From positions 186,001 through 250,000 of the forward strand of contig JARJPL010000024.1 of NCBI GenBank assembly GCA_030782805.1: a DNA stretch of 64,000 bases, given 5' to 3'. The stretch comes from Aschersonia sp. MBC 622. Taxonomy: Eukaryota; Ascomycota; Sordariomycetes; Hypocreales; Clavicipitaceae. Under the pieces are notes generated by a model. The model saw only the letters and a program-made list of their open reading frames with translations, was not told the origin of the DNA and ran no database searches. Position 1 is the stretch's first letter. Every line of letters begins with the position of its first letter. The position numbers were made by a program, and so were the translations under genes. Positions 1 through 12,382 of this stretch are shown here, piece by piece.

Positions 1-2088
1 CAGCGCATCTACAACGCATCCTCACCATCGTTGTAGAAAAATGCCCCACTCGAACTTTGCCTCTGACTAGACTTGAGGTTTTACTACCTGCCCCCCGCCG
101 CACACTGCTGACGGAGCGTGAGGGTTATTCGTACATGATGTAGGACCAGCTATTAAGATGTTGCAAGTCAGAAAATGTAACGAGCAAACTACGCAGCCAC
201 TGAAGAAATCAAGTCACAGGATGACAGGAAGAGTTGTGTTGTCGTCGTGCAGCTTGTAGCCTTCCTACGCACATCCATCCGGCCTCCTCGGTCGCCTTGT
301 CGGACTGTCTGGGAAACTCGCCTGCATTCGCCGTCAAAATGTAAAGTCCGTTGCCAACATAGTAATCGGCTTTTTTCCCGCCATCTGATGCCAGATCGCC
401 CGGCAGTCGACCTAGCCTTCAATCCCCATACGCCACCCACACAAACCCCGGCGGGCCATGTAGCCCATTATTACAGTGTCATAGGTAGCCACTTACCAAC
501 AATCAGGGTTTGTTTCAACATGCCTTTGCCTTTCATAGCTGCAGTCTGGAGCTGCTCAAGACAACATAGACCATGGATGCACTTTACCCAGTACTCTGTG
601 CATCATGGCCTAAGATATTTCTACAATCATTTTCACTAATTGACGAACAAGATTGAGGCTGAACGCTCTAGGGCATTGATCCTGGACCTGCCACTAAGAC
701 CAAGCGCCTTGCCAAAGGCCGGGCTTAATGCCCTTGACTTCGATAGTAGATATGTATTTGATTCCAGAAATATTTCAAAGATAATATATCCACTCCTCTC
801 ATCTTAGCAGCGAGCAGCACTGATCCGCTCCCGTCGCACCCGATCGCCCGGACCTCTCATCAGACGCACGGCTATGATAGACAAGGCGCCTACGACCTGA
901 AAAGATAATCAAGTTATTTGAGTATCAAGGTTTAGTAATGTATTTTAATACATCATGTTTTAACTAACCGTACTTGAGTAAGCAGGCTAGTCCTAGTACA
1001 TCAATTAATACTATCATCGATTTCGAGTTAACTTTCATAAATGTCGAATTTATCATTTGTATCCTCTTAGCTTTATATAAGCATAAAAACCAGTACCCTC
1101 TAATATCTTTTTAAAAATAAGAATTTGATGATCTTTCTAGGTACAATACATGAAGTCTTAGTCAAGAATTTTAGCTGCATCGCCGAAAACGCCTGTGAAT
1201 TTTCTTCATTTCACGCGCTTGTTAGTGGTTCGCAGGTAGATGCAGGACCCGCTCACTCGCTCCAGGTACCTAGGTACTTCTGCCTGCCAGCATCGGCGTC
1301 ATGGACCAGCTGTGACCGGCCGATTTTATTTTCTATTTTTTTTTTTTTTGCTCTTCCCTAATTATACAATCTTTCATCTATCCTTTCGATCCGCATCCTA
1401 GATATGCTTGCATTTCTTTTCTTTCATATCCCTTCAGTCATTACTTGAAAACAGTCTTTTCTTGTATTCGCCGTCGGTGACGTTGCGCCTGGTGTGCAAT
1501 AGCAGGTGACGGCCTCATTGGTAAGCATTAAAATCAAAATCACACGATACCAACATCACCGCCGTCATCGCTCAATCAACCGTGCCCGAGAGATCACGTC
1601 CATTTTACTCTGTTCTGGCGAAGTGCTCTCCTCATCGCCTTGCCGTGCTGCAATTCCCGGCTGTTCCGCCCAAATCCTCCCATCACGACCAGGGGGGGGC
1701 TGCTCAGGGGACAGCATCCACCAGCCCGCCGCCCAGCAGGCTTCTCCCTGCGCCCAAGCCTCCAAGCTCTCATCCACATCCCGCACTCTTTCCAACCCGA
1801 CATGCCTCATCGGATTGCCTCGTCCTCTTAATCTTTGCGCTTATTCCTTCAATTGACCCGTGTGCTAACCTGCTGACTGGCCTTGTTTTCTTGGCTCTCC
1901 GCAGCCCACCTCGAGTTCAAGCCGTCGATCCGCATCGTTCGCCCCTGTCCAGAACCTCGCCGTTCCTGCGCCACCCACATCCGCGCCATCCAAACGTCGC
2001 CGGCTGCTTCCTTCTCTCGGCTCGACACTCGACTCTCGCCAGAAGCATGCCGCGCCGACTCCAGAACCCCTTTTCCACGTCTCCCACC
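1..2088. other. Intergenic region and LCB2 leader
   Basis: I see no supportable gene here; the open frames are short and have no recognisable family. Positions about 900-1120 are AT-rich. A T-run lies near 1337-1350. From about 1580 to 2088 the sequence is strongly C/T-rich and stays open in the LCB2 frame. This fits a long pyrimidine-rich 5' leader of LCB2 rather than coding sequence, because its translation is low-complexity Ser/Pro/His with no family resemblance. Confidence 0.6.
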
Positions 2089-4143
2089 ATGCCGCAGTCT
2101 GACAAGAGCCAGAGACGTTCCTCCACTGCCAAGTCCAACCGTCTCTCTCAACTCTTTTCGTCTAGCCCAAAATCCAAAGAGAACCAGACTGCTGCTCAAA
2201 AGGCTCTTCTCGCCATGCAGCAGCATCAGTTTCAGCAGGGCGACCTGCCTGCCCTGGATATGCCTATGTTTTCACACTCAGGCTCCCGCGACTCCCAGCC
2301 CCAGCCCTTACACGCCTCACCTGCTGCCATCTCGCCGGCCACTGTCCCACTACCCACCATTTCTCTTTCGAGCGTCATGGCTAGCGATCAGACTGTCGAA
2401 ACTTCCACGACGACAATCTTCAAACCCGAGACGGCCGAGGAAATTGAGCGTCAACGTATCGCCGACTCCCAGTTCGGTCCCCTTAGTCACCCCTCCCACC
2501 TCTACACCTCCAAGTCGCACGGCGAGCCCCTCGAGGCTCCCATTGAGGACGAGCCTCCCTACTACTACCTGCTGACCACCTACATCAGCTACCTGATTCT
2601 CATCCTCCTGGGTCACATTCGCGACTTCTTTGGCAAGCGCTTCGGAGACAAGAAGCTTTACCAGGCTCTCAAGGTCCAAAATGGCTACGCTCCGCTCAAC
2701 GATGATTTTGACAACTTTTACACGCGCCGCCTGAAGCGTCGTCTCGATGACTGCTTTGCACGCACCACTGTTGGTGTGCCTGGCCGCTACATTACTCTCA
2801 TGGATCGCATCTCTCACGACTTCAACCTTTCCTACCAGTACACCGGCACCTACACGGAGACACTAAACATGAGTTCTTACAATTACCTTGGTTTCGCTCA
2901 GTCCAGTGGTCCTTGCGCCGACGCCGTCGAGGAGTGCGTCAAGCGGTACGGTGTGAGCATCTGCAGCCCAAGAGCTGATGCGGGTACCTCGGAGCTTGCC
3001 CTCGAAGTTGAGCGAGAGATTGCTTCTTTTGTTGGCAAGCCTTCTGCCATGGTCTTTTCCATGGGCTACGTCACAAACGCCAGCTCTTTCCCCGCACTTG
3101 TCAGCAAGGGCTGCCTCATTATTTCCGATGAACTGAATCATGCATCTATTCGTATCGGTGCTCGTCTCTCCGGTGCCGTCATCCAGTCTTTCCGCCACAA
3201 CGACACTCACGACCTCGAGCGTGTTCTTAGAGAGGCCATTTCCCAGGGACAGCCCCGCACTCACCGACCCTGGAAGAAGATTTTGGTTGTCGTCGAGGGC
3301 CTCTACTCAATGGAGGGCACCATGTGCGATTTGCCTGGCATTCTCGCTCTCAAGCGCAAGTACAAATTTTACCTCTTTATCGACGAGGCTCACTCGATCG
3401 GTGCTCTTGGTCCCAAGGGACGTGGTGTCTGCGATTACTTTGGTATTGACCCCGCCGAGGTGGATATTTTGATGGGAACTCTTACCAAGTCGTTTGGGGC
3501 CAACGGTGGTTACATTGCTGCCGAAAAGAACATTATTGAAAAGCTCCGTGCCACCAATGCCTCTACGCAGCTGGGCGAGTCTCCCGCTCCTTGCGTCCTG
3601 CAGCAGATTCTGGTCTCTCTCAAGCTCATCACTGGAGAGGTCTGCCCTGGCCAGGGCGAGGAGCGTCTCCGCCGTATTGCATTTAATTCTCGATACCTTC
3701 GCCTTGGACTCAAGCGCCTGGGTTATATTGTGTATGGTCACGATGATTCGCCCATTATTCCTGTTCTGCTGTATCATCCTGGCAAGATGCCTGCTTTCAG
3801 TCACGAAATGTTGAAGCGCAAGGTTTCGGTTGTCGTTGTTGGATATCCTGCCACTCCATTGATCAGCTCGCGCGCACGATTCTGTGTTTCTTCGGCTCAC
3901 AACAAGGAGGACATGGACCGCCTGCTGATTGCGTGTGAAGAGGTGGCCGAGCTGCTGCAGCTCAAGATTTCGACCGGCGTTGCGGGGGGCCTTCCTCATC
4001 TGCCCAAGAACCTACCCGTCATGACGCACAAGCAAGAGTGCGAGTGGCGTGCTGCCAATGGCGCCCCTGTGCACCCGCCCCGATGGCAGGTAGAAGATGT
4101 CATTCGTCACGGTGTTGAGGATACCAAGCTCCCTCTCCGATAA
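2089..4143 (+). CDS. LCB2: Serine palmitoyltransferase subunit 2
   Basis: Catalytic subunit of serine palmitoyltransferase, the ER-membrane enzyme that condenses serine with palmitoyl-CoA to start sphingolipid synthesis; it works as a heterodimer with Lcb1. The 684-residue product has a low-complexity Ser/Gln-rich N-terminus, then a hydrophobic membrane segment at about residues 158-180 (YYYLLTTYISYLILILL). The alpha-oxoamine synthase fold follows. The PLP-binding lysine is residue 467 in GTLTKSFGANGGY, the Lcb2 signature, and upstream FIDEAHSIGALGPKGRG supplies the PLP aspartate and histidine. I chose the ATG at 2089 because it sits in CCACCATG; an in-frame ATG at 2047 would add 14 residues. 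The frame remains open back to 1582, but that part looks like leader. The N-terminal extension makes the protein longer than yeast Lcb2 (561 residues). No intron is needed. The family call is very secure; the start is not. Confidence 0.95.
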   Translation: MPQSDKSQRRSSTAKSNRLSQLFSSSPKSKENQTAAQKALLAMQQHQFQQGDLPALDMPMFSHSGSRDSQPQPLHASPAAISPATVPLPTISLSSVMASDQTVETSTTTIFKPETAEEIERQRIADSQFGPLSHPSHLYTSKSHGEPLEAPIEDEPPYYYLLTTYISYLILILLGHIRDFFGKRFGDKKLYQALKVQNGYAPLNDDFDNFYTRRLKRRLDDCFARTTVGVPGRYITLMDRISHDFNLSYQYTGTYTETLNMSSYNYLGFAQSSGPCADAVEECVKRYGVSICSPRADAGTSELALEVEREIASFVGKPSAMVFSMGYVTNASSFPALVSKGCLIISDELNHASIRIGARLSGAVIQSFRHNDTHDLERVLREAISQGQPRTHRPWKKILVVVEGLYSMEGTMCDLPGILALKRKYKFYLFIDEAHSIGALGPKGRGVCDYFGIDPAEVDILMGTLTKSFGANGGYIAAEKNIIEKLRATNASTQLGESPAPCVLQQILVSLKLITGEVCPGQGEERLRRIAFNSRYLRLGLKRLGYIVYGHDDSPIIPVLLYHPGKMPAFSHEMLKRKVSVVVVGYPATPLISSRARFCVSSAHNKEDMDRLLIACEEVAELLQLKISTGVAGGLPHLPKNLPVMTHKQECEWRAANGAPVHPPRWQVEDVIRHGVEDTKLPLR

Positions 4144-7100
4144 ACATAGAGCATTACATAGGCGCTGGAACTTCCTTTTCTTCATCATCTTGCCCATTCC
4201 CTCATTCTTAGCTGGAAAGGACGACAGTCATATGGAGCACGACTGGTTGAGTTGTCGGCTTGTTGGTTTTGAATAGAGCCGTCTTGTCGAAGACGGTCTT
4301 GCCATGCAGCCTCTACACTTTCTTTATACCTTCTCAGCGTGGCTGCGAGGGCGTAATTACAGCCCCGGTGGGCGGCATTTTATCAATCATATTTAATCAT
4401 TTCGAGGCTGGTCTGTCTGTGGCGTTTGGGCATGACTTGGGTGTACAAGCGCGAAAGGGAACCGAGATGACGGCACGTGGCAAGGCTGTAAGCACATGGA
4501 CGGGATGGGTAATGAGGTTGTACATGGTAGGGGAATATTTTATAATATAATACAATTATACTACCAAGGCTGCGGCTGGAGCTCACGCGGTTTCGATGGG
4601 TGTTGAATGCAGACGATGTGATTTGCGCTGGGTGCATGTGAAACACGACGTGGAGGCAATGGTGGACTCGCAAAGGGCGGCATCTTGGCGGCACAGAATC
4701 GGGCAAATGGTTGGCGGAATAGCTGAGAGGGATTTGCTTGCTGGAGTGCGATCGCTAGAAAATGGTTGCGTCTTCCTGCAACTTATTCTGCCTTGGTCAC
4801 AGACAGAACTGACAGTGGTGATATAAGCATTTGTCGAGAGTCCGAGTTTGGTCGGCAGGCTGGAGGAGAGATTAGGCATCTGTCGCGCGTCAGCTGGATT
4901 GGGCAGCTGGTGGCATGACATTTCGACGATTGTGCAGCCGCCACAGCGTGGTGATTGAACATGTTCACGTTTTGACAAGCTGGCAGGCTCGCAAACTTGG
5001 TACCTGGTCCAAAGATGCTTGAATGCGTAGGGGGGTGGTGGTGGTGGATCTTGTGATGCAGCGTGCCTGGGCGCGGATGCATAATCAATGTGCCTACCTA
5101 CTTACCTACTCAGATATGTATGTAACCTAACTATGCATGGGATGGTCTCTATAGCGCCTGCCGTTGTTTACAAAGGACTCGCCTCTTTTGTTCTATTTCT
5201 GGTTGATCACGGAGAATTTAAATAAGGGGAAGCAAGATGGCGATTCATCTTGCGTGACAAGCTCTGATTCATGTAGACAGTTGTAAGTAACTTAGATGCA
5301 GGAATGGGAGAGAGGGGAGAAGACGATGACAGTATCTAATTAGCACCAAGGACTTCGGGGAATCGGAAAAGAAAACCCGAAACGCCAGCGGAATGGTGGA
5401 AAGGTGGAATCCTGGGTGGTTTGGTTGTTTATTAGTGCAGTTATACTTTCGGTGGCTTTGCATTGCCGCTGAATAAGTCAGTTATACTTGTTTGCATTAT
5501 CTAGGTAGTCAATGCATGGGTTACGTAGGTAGTGCATAGAGTGGTATCTCGGGCATTGCCGAAAAGTACCGCCAGTAGGGCCCTTGGCGCGCTGTCAGTG
5601 GTTTTAACTACCTTTGCTGGGAGAGCAAAGGGATGCCGCGCTGGGTCAGAGAAGGGAGGAACACAATAAAGCAGGGCAGAAGTATATTCATGGATGAAGA
5701 TTTCGAGGTTTGACTTTATGGAATGAGAAAAGAGGGGCCCTGTTTTTCCTTTTTCTGTTGGTCTTCTTCTTTGCCCGCAAACTGTGGGAATTCAACGGCG
5801 CGTATCCGCATGCTTGGCTGGGAAGAGGGACGAGAGAAATTTCAGTTGCACGTTGGGGGCGTGGGTGGAAAAGGTAAAGTGGGTGTGGCGAGATGGCAGG
5901 GATGCTGCTTGGCAGTCTGGGGGGTTGAAGAAGTGTGTGTAAGTACGGATAGAGCACAAGAGACGGGCTGGAGACGGTCTGCTACCTTGATTTTGATTAA
6001 ATTTTCGGCCATATACTGTGATGGAGGGACATGATGTATGTGACAGAGGTCTGTGATAGTGTCGAGCGTGTGGTGCTGTTGCGTCACTCTTGGTGGTGAC
6101 GTTTTAGAAATTACAGTAGCTTAGGTACACAGCCCTTGTGCAGGTGGTGACGGCGCTGATGGCCTTTAAGACCTTTGCTTATTAGAGTCGCTATAATAAA
6201 GCCGCTCAAAAGCCGCTGCAAGTGGGTTCGCCTCAGGACATGTCAATGCAAGGTTGCGCAGCAATATTCACTAGGTACGAAGATAGGTAGAAACGGGCCA
6301 ACCAGGTATCTATATATCGCTCTGCCACGCGTGCCATGACCTTGGCATATAGGTAGATACTTATCATGTAGCCTTGATCCCAGCAAGTCTTTATTCTTTG
6401 AAATCTTGACTCGCCCTCTATAAGCGCCCGCAATATTTTTCTTCTGCAGCTTATAATTTGGCTGCATCTGCCAGAGGTTGGTTCCTTGTAAAACTTGCCA
6501 ACTTTCCTACAAGGTAGTATTTACCTAGTGGGTGTCTTTTGCTATTTATATTTAGGTGCAGCCTTTGCTGCTGGGGAAGCCATTGGTAAGGTACTTTATT
6601 CCAAGCGCCATTTCCCGCACTCTTACATGTACCCCCAGTCAAATCAAACCCACTGTACCTGTTTCTCTGCCGCCGGCCCACGCAATGCAACGACCTGACA
6701 CCACTTGGCTGGCCTTGTTTCCCTTGCGCCCATTTTGCTCCCGCCCCCTCGCTCCTCACCCGTCGCCTCCTTGACCTTGTCCCTTGTGCCTGGAACACGC
6801 CTCTTCCATCTAATCATCCCTCACCTCCCGCCACCTCCCGCCCGCAAACATCCCCCCCCCCGTTCTTCCTACCTTTTCTCTTATTCTTCAACCGCCGCCT
6901 TTGCCCAGTGTCTCCAGCGTTTCCGTCCTTTGCGCCCGACATTCCCCATACCTTCATCGCTGGACCTTTTCGTCACACCACGCCCACGCCTTATTATACT
7001 CGTAACGGGGCCCCAATCTCCCACCTCTCGACCAGATACCCCTTCAAAATTCTACCAGTCTCTCGACCGGCTGCTCGGGCTTTGACTATACACCAGCGAA

Positions 7101-7486
7101 AGCCGGTTTCGAACCTCACTACACCTATCTCGTATTCAGCCCGCAGCAAGGCGCTCAACGTGCACGGCCTCTGCTTCTCCCTCGCTTTCCCCATTAGGCC
7201 AAACAAACGAGCTTGCGCGTCCGTCCGCACTTCTTCCACCATCACGATTGATTACCGATAACTGCTGCGCCTGAGAGACAAAAGCAGCCAGCCTTTACAG
7301 CCCCTCATCAGCATCACGACGATTTTCGCAGCCGCTGGCAGGCGACATCACCCGCCTCGCCCGCGTTGCAGAAACCGCCCTCCTTCTTTGGGGCCTAGCT
7401 GAACTGCCAGCTTCGCGACGGGCGGCCCCAACCACGACACAACCGAATTTCCACCGCGACAACGCCCCGGCCGGACACCATTTACC
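4144..7486. other. Intergenic region with long STE50 leader
   Basis: About 3.3 kb without a supportable gene. The first few hundred bases are the LCB2 3' flank. From about 6700 to 7486 the plus strand is very C/T-rich with runs of C (near 6852-6860), as expected for the promoter and 5' leader of STE50. The remaining open frames are short and show no family features. Confidence 0.6.
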
Positions 7487-9025
7487 ATGGCTTTTGAGAG
7501 CGGCACCGCCTACGCAGAATCGGATGCCGACGACGAGTATGAGCGCAGCATGGGTGGTCACTCTCCCGTAGGCGACTCGGAAGCCTCTCCCATCGATTCT
7601 GAGCTCTCGACGTCTGCTGAACACACGCCCACAACATATGGCCGCCACAGCACCACCGACCGCCTGCCCGAGACAATCATCTCAGAATGGACCGCCGACG
7701 AATGTGCTGATTTTATCAGCACCATCGGCCTCTCCCAGTATGCCGATCATTTCATCGGTACGTACAGCTAGGAGCTCCCGCCTTCAGACCACTGCGGGGT
7801 TTTGAACAACAGCTAACTCTCTGTCAAAAGAAAACGAAATTGTCGGAGAGGCCCTGGTCGCCCTGCTTCATGACGATCTCAAGAGCATGGGCATCGCCAG
7901 TGTCGGCCACAGATTAACCATCCTGAAGAGCGTTTACGATGTGAAAAAAGCACAAGACATACCCTTGGAATCGGATCACTATTTACCAATGTGTATGTAT
8001 CATCATGTTGTCTGCTCTTCGTCTGCTAACTAGTCGCAGCTGCTGATGCCGAAGCACAATACGCCACGGCGACACTGAACGATATCAAGCACCTGGTCGA
8101 ACAGCTCAGACTGCGCGATGAGCGCATGAATCTACTTGAAGGGGACCTGCGACGTATGACGGACGACTTTCGACGGTTACGCGAAGATGTTTTGCCTGCT
8201 CTTAGAATCGCCAAAGATGCGCAGCAACCGCTACCCAACGTCACTCCCAGCAGCCAAGGATACACATTCGAGGCTGGCAACATTTCGAGCCCTGGTCCGA
8301 CGCCTCCAGGCGGCAGCACCGGTATTGGCGGTGTAAAGCGCCAATATTCGCAACGCAAAATCCTGATAGGAGCCACGCCCAAGAGTTCATCGCCCACACA
8401 GGCCGGCCACGAAAGAAGCATTGCCGAGCAAACTCTGGATCCCACCAGCGCCGCGGAACGCGCTGTTCTCTCGTCGACCCATCTTGCCGCCATGAACGGC
8501 TCTGGCCAAAACGCTTCATCTCCCGGTTACTCGCCCAACATGCCCTCTCCCACGTCACCTCAAAATTACCTAAGCGGCACCACGCTCGCATCGCGCTCCT
8601 ATCGCAGCGACTCGGCCGCACCCTCGATACGAAATTACAGCGACGCCGGTGCGCAGCGACGGCGCGAGACGCCCGTCCCCGATACCCCGAACCATCCGCC
8701 CGGCTCGGTAGAAATCTTCAAGTCGTTCCGTGTCTCTATGGAAGACCCGTGCTACAAAGTTCTACCGGCGGCGCTGCGCAAGTACCAAATTAAAGCCCCT
8801 TGGGACCAGTACGCGTTGTATATCGTCTACGGCGACCAGGAGCGTTGTCTGGCCATGGACGAGAAGCCTTTGATTCTCTTCAAGCAGCTGGACAAGGAGG
8901 GAAAGAAGCCCATGTTTATGCTGCGCAAGACGACTAGCGCCGCGGTGGACGGCGACCCAGGGAGCGCGGGAGGCGGTGCGAGAGGCACATCTTCGGGTTA
9001 TGACCCGCCCGGTGGTATCATCTAA
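7487..9025 (+). CDS. STE50: Ste50-type adaptor (SAM + RA domains)
   Basis: Adaptor that couples the MAPKKK Ste11 to upstream membrane signals in mating/fusion, filamentation and osmostress pathways. Three exons give 472 residues: 7487-7757, 7831-7992 and 8040-9025. Both introns have strong donors (GTACGT, GTATGT) and AG acceptors, and joining them restores a continuous SAM domain at about residues 60-130 (it begins ISEWTADECADFISTIG and continues ENEIVGEALVALLHDDLKSM). A coiled, charged segment follows, then a long Ser/Pro/Gly-rich linker. A Ras-association domain at about residues 366-442 begins SVEIFKSFRVSMEDPCYKVL and ends MFMLRKT. SAM, linker, RA is the standard Ste50 architecture. The start ATG lies in ACCATGG and is followed by an acidic N-terminus. 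It stands alone on the plus strand with a long pyrimidine-rich leader. Confidence 0.93.
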
Positions 9026-12000
9026 GTATGATGATCCGGTCCTTTTGCTTTTTTGGCTTCTCTTCACATATATACACTTTTTTTTCTCGACAACATTTGG
9101 TATGGGCGTAACAAGCATGGGCAAGCACGAAACAGCAAGTGCGCGCCGTTGAATTTAAGGAAACATGTTGGGTTGTATTCAGATGTATAACTTTACTCTA
9201 GCGCATGAATCGATGCAGCCACGGCTACGGCTCGGGGTGCTGTTTTTCTCACACTTTGTATGGTTCACAAAGTTGTTTGTGCTTGCGTCTCTTTTCTCCT
9301 CACGCGTCCACGTAGGCTGTATTAGACAGAATGGCCCATTTTTCCAAGTGTCATGCTTTATGTTGTCGTGTTGTAGTGTCGTAATGCAGCCTCGCCTCGA
9401 AGCAGCGTCCCAAATCTACCACTGCTGCATACTAAACGGAATGCTCGAGACGGGATGCTTCGGATTCAGCGTGTCCTTGGCCTTTTTTTCTCGCGCCTCT
9501 GCGTCTTCTTGGCTAATGTCTGTGCTCTTCCCGGATCCGGTCGAAGAAGAGCGGCAAGACGACGAGTTGGTCAGCAGAGGGCTGTGGGAGTCGACGGACG
9601 ACCGAGTGTTGCTGGCTTTTGCGTTCATGATGGATGTGTCTGTATGTTTTGACGAGCGGTTGATAGAGTGTACCGCCCAAAAGGGAAAATAGGTGTGCTG
9701 GTATGGTATTGATTTGTTTGGCCGTGGTGAGTGGTCTAGGGAGGAGGCCAGACAATGGTAGATGTGTATATATACCATTTAGCTTCCGGGATGACTGGTG
9801 ACGACCAGCCTCGGCCGTTAGACTACGAGCCTACGTACATTGACCCATTTCACCCACTATTTTCTCTTTCTTGATTATGACTGGTTCCATTCCAGAATAA
9901 ATGGCGGTGCGAGTCTTAGGCAAAGGTGAGTTCGTCACGCCAGCTCTTGGGAGACTAACGGACGCCCGATTCGGCACGCCGACGGCAGTCACGCCAACTG
10001 CCGCGCCTTGTATTGATGAACCTGCTTTCGCACAGAACGCCCTTTCAGCCCTCTCAACGGGGAATGTGGGGGGAAGTCCGGTGTGATGGCGTCAACAGGC
10101 TGCGAAGGCTACGACATGGGATGACGAAAGTGCATGTTGAGTGAGTGTTGGTCTAGATAGTGGGGGGTGGGCTTTGGCCGCGTAGGGTATGACTGTTACA
10201 ATGACGTTGAAACGTCTTTTTCTCTTGTCCCCTTTTCAAGTAGTGCAGCTACGGCTGTCAAATTGGTCACCCGGGCAGGGTTTAATTCTCATGAAGCGGG
10301 ATTGAGGAGAAGGCTTGCGAATTATCAAGACATGCACGTAATTGGTACGGAGCTGGATGAGCTAGTAACGACGTGTTGGTAGACCGATGCGTACTAGATT
10401 CAATAGTTTGATGAATAGACATATGCAGAGAATGGAGAATAGAAGAAAAAGAGAAATGAGGTGAGGAGAGGTGAGGAATCAGTTGCGTACTCGCCATCCC
10501 CACTGGCTTGCGCGTTAGGCTTGTAAGCTGAATTGACGAGGCGGACTAGTGGGAACTTTGTGGACTTGAGCCCTGCTCGGTGAGTCAAAAATGAAGAAAA
10601 AAAAGAGAAAAAAAGAGAAAAAAGACAGGGACGCTAAAGAAAGGTCAACTTTAATTTGTTGCTTATTTTTGAGACTCCTCTAATTATTACGCAGCCTTGT
10701 GCGTCACGATTTCGAGGTGGGCTGCCGTGGAGTTGAACCCTGCAAATTCATTATGATTTTTCTTAGGGAGCAACTGGATAAGTAGAAGCATGCGGTTTTG
10801 GGGGCAGAAAGAGGGAAGAAAAAAAAAACAATAAAGAGCATCGAATAGGAAGAACAAGGAAATATGGAATTGGGCAACTAGAAAAATGCCGTGATTGGCA
10901 ATGCCGTTGCGTTACACCAACCATCCCGTGGTACAGGTGTGACTTACCGCAACGATCGTAGCGCTCCGGTTCCGACAATAGTGGTTCGCGCCTTGGAGAA
11001 ATGGGATGCACACGATAGGGAGGGGGACAACAAAAAACAAAGCCACGATGAACCACCCGGCAAAATACATTCGGCTAGATGACCAGTGAGTCGAGTGATA
11101 ACCCAATTGTACTGATACATACTACCAACAATAAGCACGCCAACCAAGAGCAAACAGCCTTGTCAAAACGGCACGGGTCACAAGGGCAAAATTGCTACCT
11201 TTACATTTGCCAAGAGGCGTACGCTACTCGACTTTTGCTTGGCACTATACTTCGACCCGATTCATCTTGATTCTTCCGCTCTTCATTCTTCAGCATTTGC
11301 AATTTCCATACGACTGGTTGCATTCTGGGGCGGCGCCATGATCGCTCGCGATAAGCTGCAACCGTCGTCAAATGCGAGCATTGACATCGAAACATGTACG
11401 CCATGGTGAGATTGCTTTGTCGGGCTTACTTTCCTTTGCTCGCGTTACGAGACGGAAATTCTTCCCAAGTAGAATCATCGTGTGCATGAATGGACGTGAC
11501 CCGAGTGCCTTTTGCAGTGTGGTAACTGACTGTTATAACGTCTTTGTTGTCGCTTTTATCTTTGGACGACTTGTGGGGGACTGAGCCTCTAGTATCACTT
11601 TTAGCTTTCTGCGCCTCTTTGATGAAAGATGACCGTACTGAATTCTTGCTTCCGTCGCCTTCGGATACTAGCTCACCTGTCAGCATGATGTGATTTGGTG
11701 CCGATGGAATGCAGTGCAGAGGACGTTAGGCTGAAGGGGCTCTTGCCTTTTTCTCAAACACCTGACTAACAGTCGCAACTGTTGTTTGGAACGCAACTGG
11801 CATACTTGTAAAGGGTGTTGAGCCCACATACTTCACGAACAACGGGCTTGTTCGTTGCATTTTGCCTCAGCCTCAAGGTTGAGTTCAGAAGTCGAGAACT
11901 GAAAAGAATTGAGAAAGAGTGAAATGATTGTGAAGAAGAGGAAGAATCTATAGACATTACTCGAAACGCTGAACACCCCATTTATAAGACGTAACAATTC

Positions 12001-12382
12001 CCGGCGCGTAATGCTCTTATCTTACTGGCGGTGTTGATTGATATAGCCTGCGCCAGGGTGGAGCGGATTACTGCGCCGTACAGCACGCCGAAGCTACCCA
12101 GGCACCTGGTGATGAAACTGTTCGCCGCTTTCTCACCAGCTCACCACCAAAGAAGCGGCGACGAGTTTTGTCACCCACGTGCCAGGCAACCCAGGGGCAG
12201 GCGTCCAGAAACAACATTAATGTGGTATACCCAGCATTCGCTCCGCAAGGCTCACACGTTTGCGGCGCCACCGTTCTTGTAGCAACACAATCAATGTCGT
12301 AGCGGAATTATACTTTCTCCACTCCGTTGGGCACTTCTCACTTACCCGTGTCCCCAGTCGCATTTCATCAACAATCGAAGCA
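9026..12382. other. Intergenic region, largely empty
   Basis: About 3.4 kb between STE50 and the kinase gene. Apart from a weak minus-strand small reading frame at 9416-9628, I see no coding region with family features. Positions 10590-10625 are an A/G-rich simple-sequence stretch, and a second A-rich stretch lies near 10815-10832. Confidence 0.55.
9416..9628 (-). CDS. Possible small protein, 70 aa (uncertain)
   Basis: A 70-codon minus-strand frame starting at the ATG at 9628. The product is hydrophilic: a Ser/Thr-rich first half (SSSCRSSSTGSGKS) and a charged second half (ISQEDAEAREKKAKDTLNPK) that could form a helix. It has no signal peptide or membrane segment. Its composition is more protein-like than that of the surrounding short frames, and it lies convergent to the end of STE50. 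I do not recognise a family with confidence. It could equally be chance sequence in the STE50 3' flank. Confidence 0.25.
   Translation of the reverse strand: MNAKASNTRSSVDSHSPLLTNSSSCRSSSTGSGKSTDISQEDAEAREKKAKDTLNPKHPVSSIPFSMQQW

Noticed and set aside
3307..3999. 230-codon minus-strand frame inside LCB2
   Set aside because: Lies opposite highly conserved catalytic sequence of LCB2; a shadow produced by codon bias.
7100..7120. GGTTTCGAACC, resembling a tRNA B-box
   Set aside because: Lies in the STE50 leader; no cloverleaf can be drawn around it.
9165..9692. 175-codon plus-strand open frame after STE50
   Set aside because: Low similarity to any protein pattern, many Cys/Phe/Ser from T-rich sequence, and it overlaps a more protein-like minus-strand frame.
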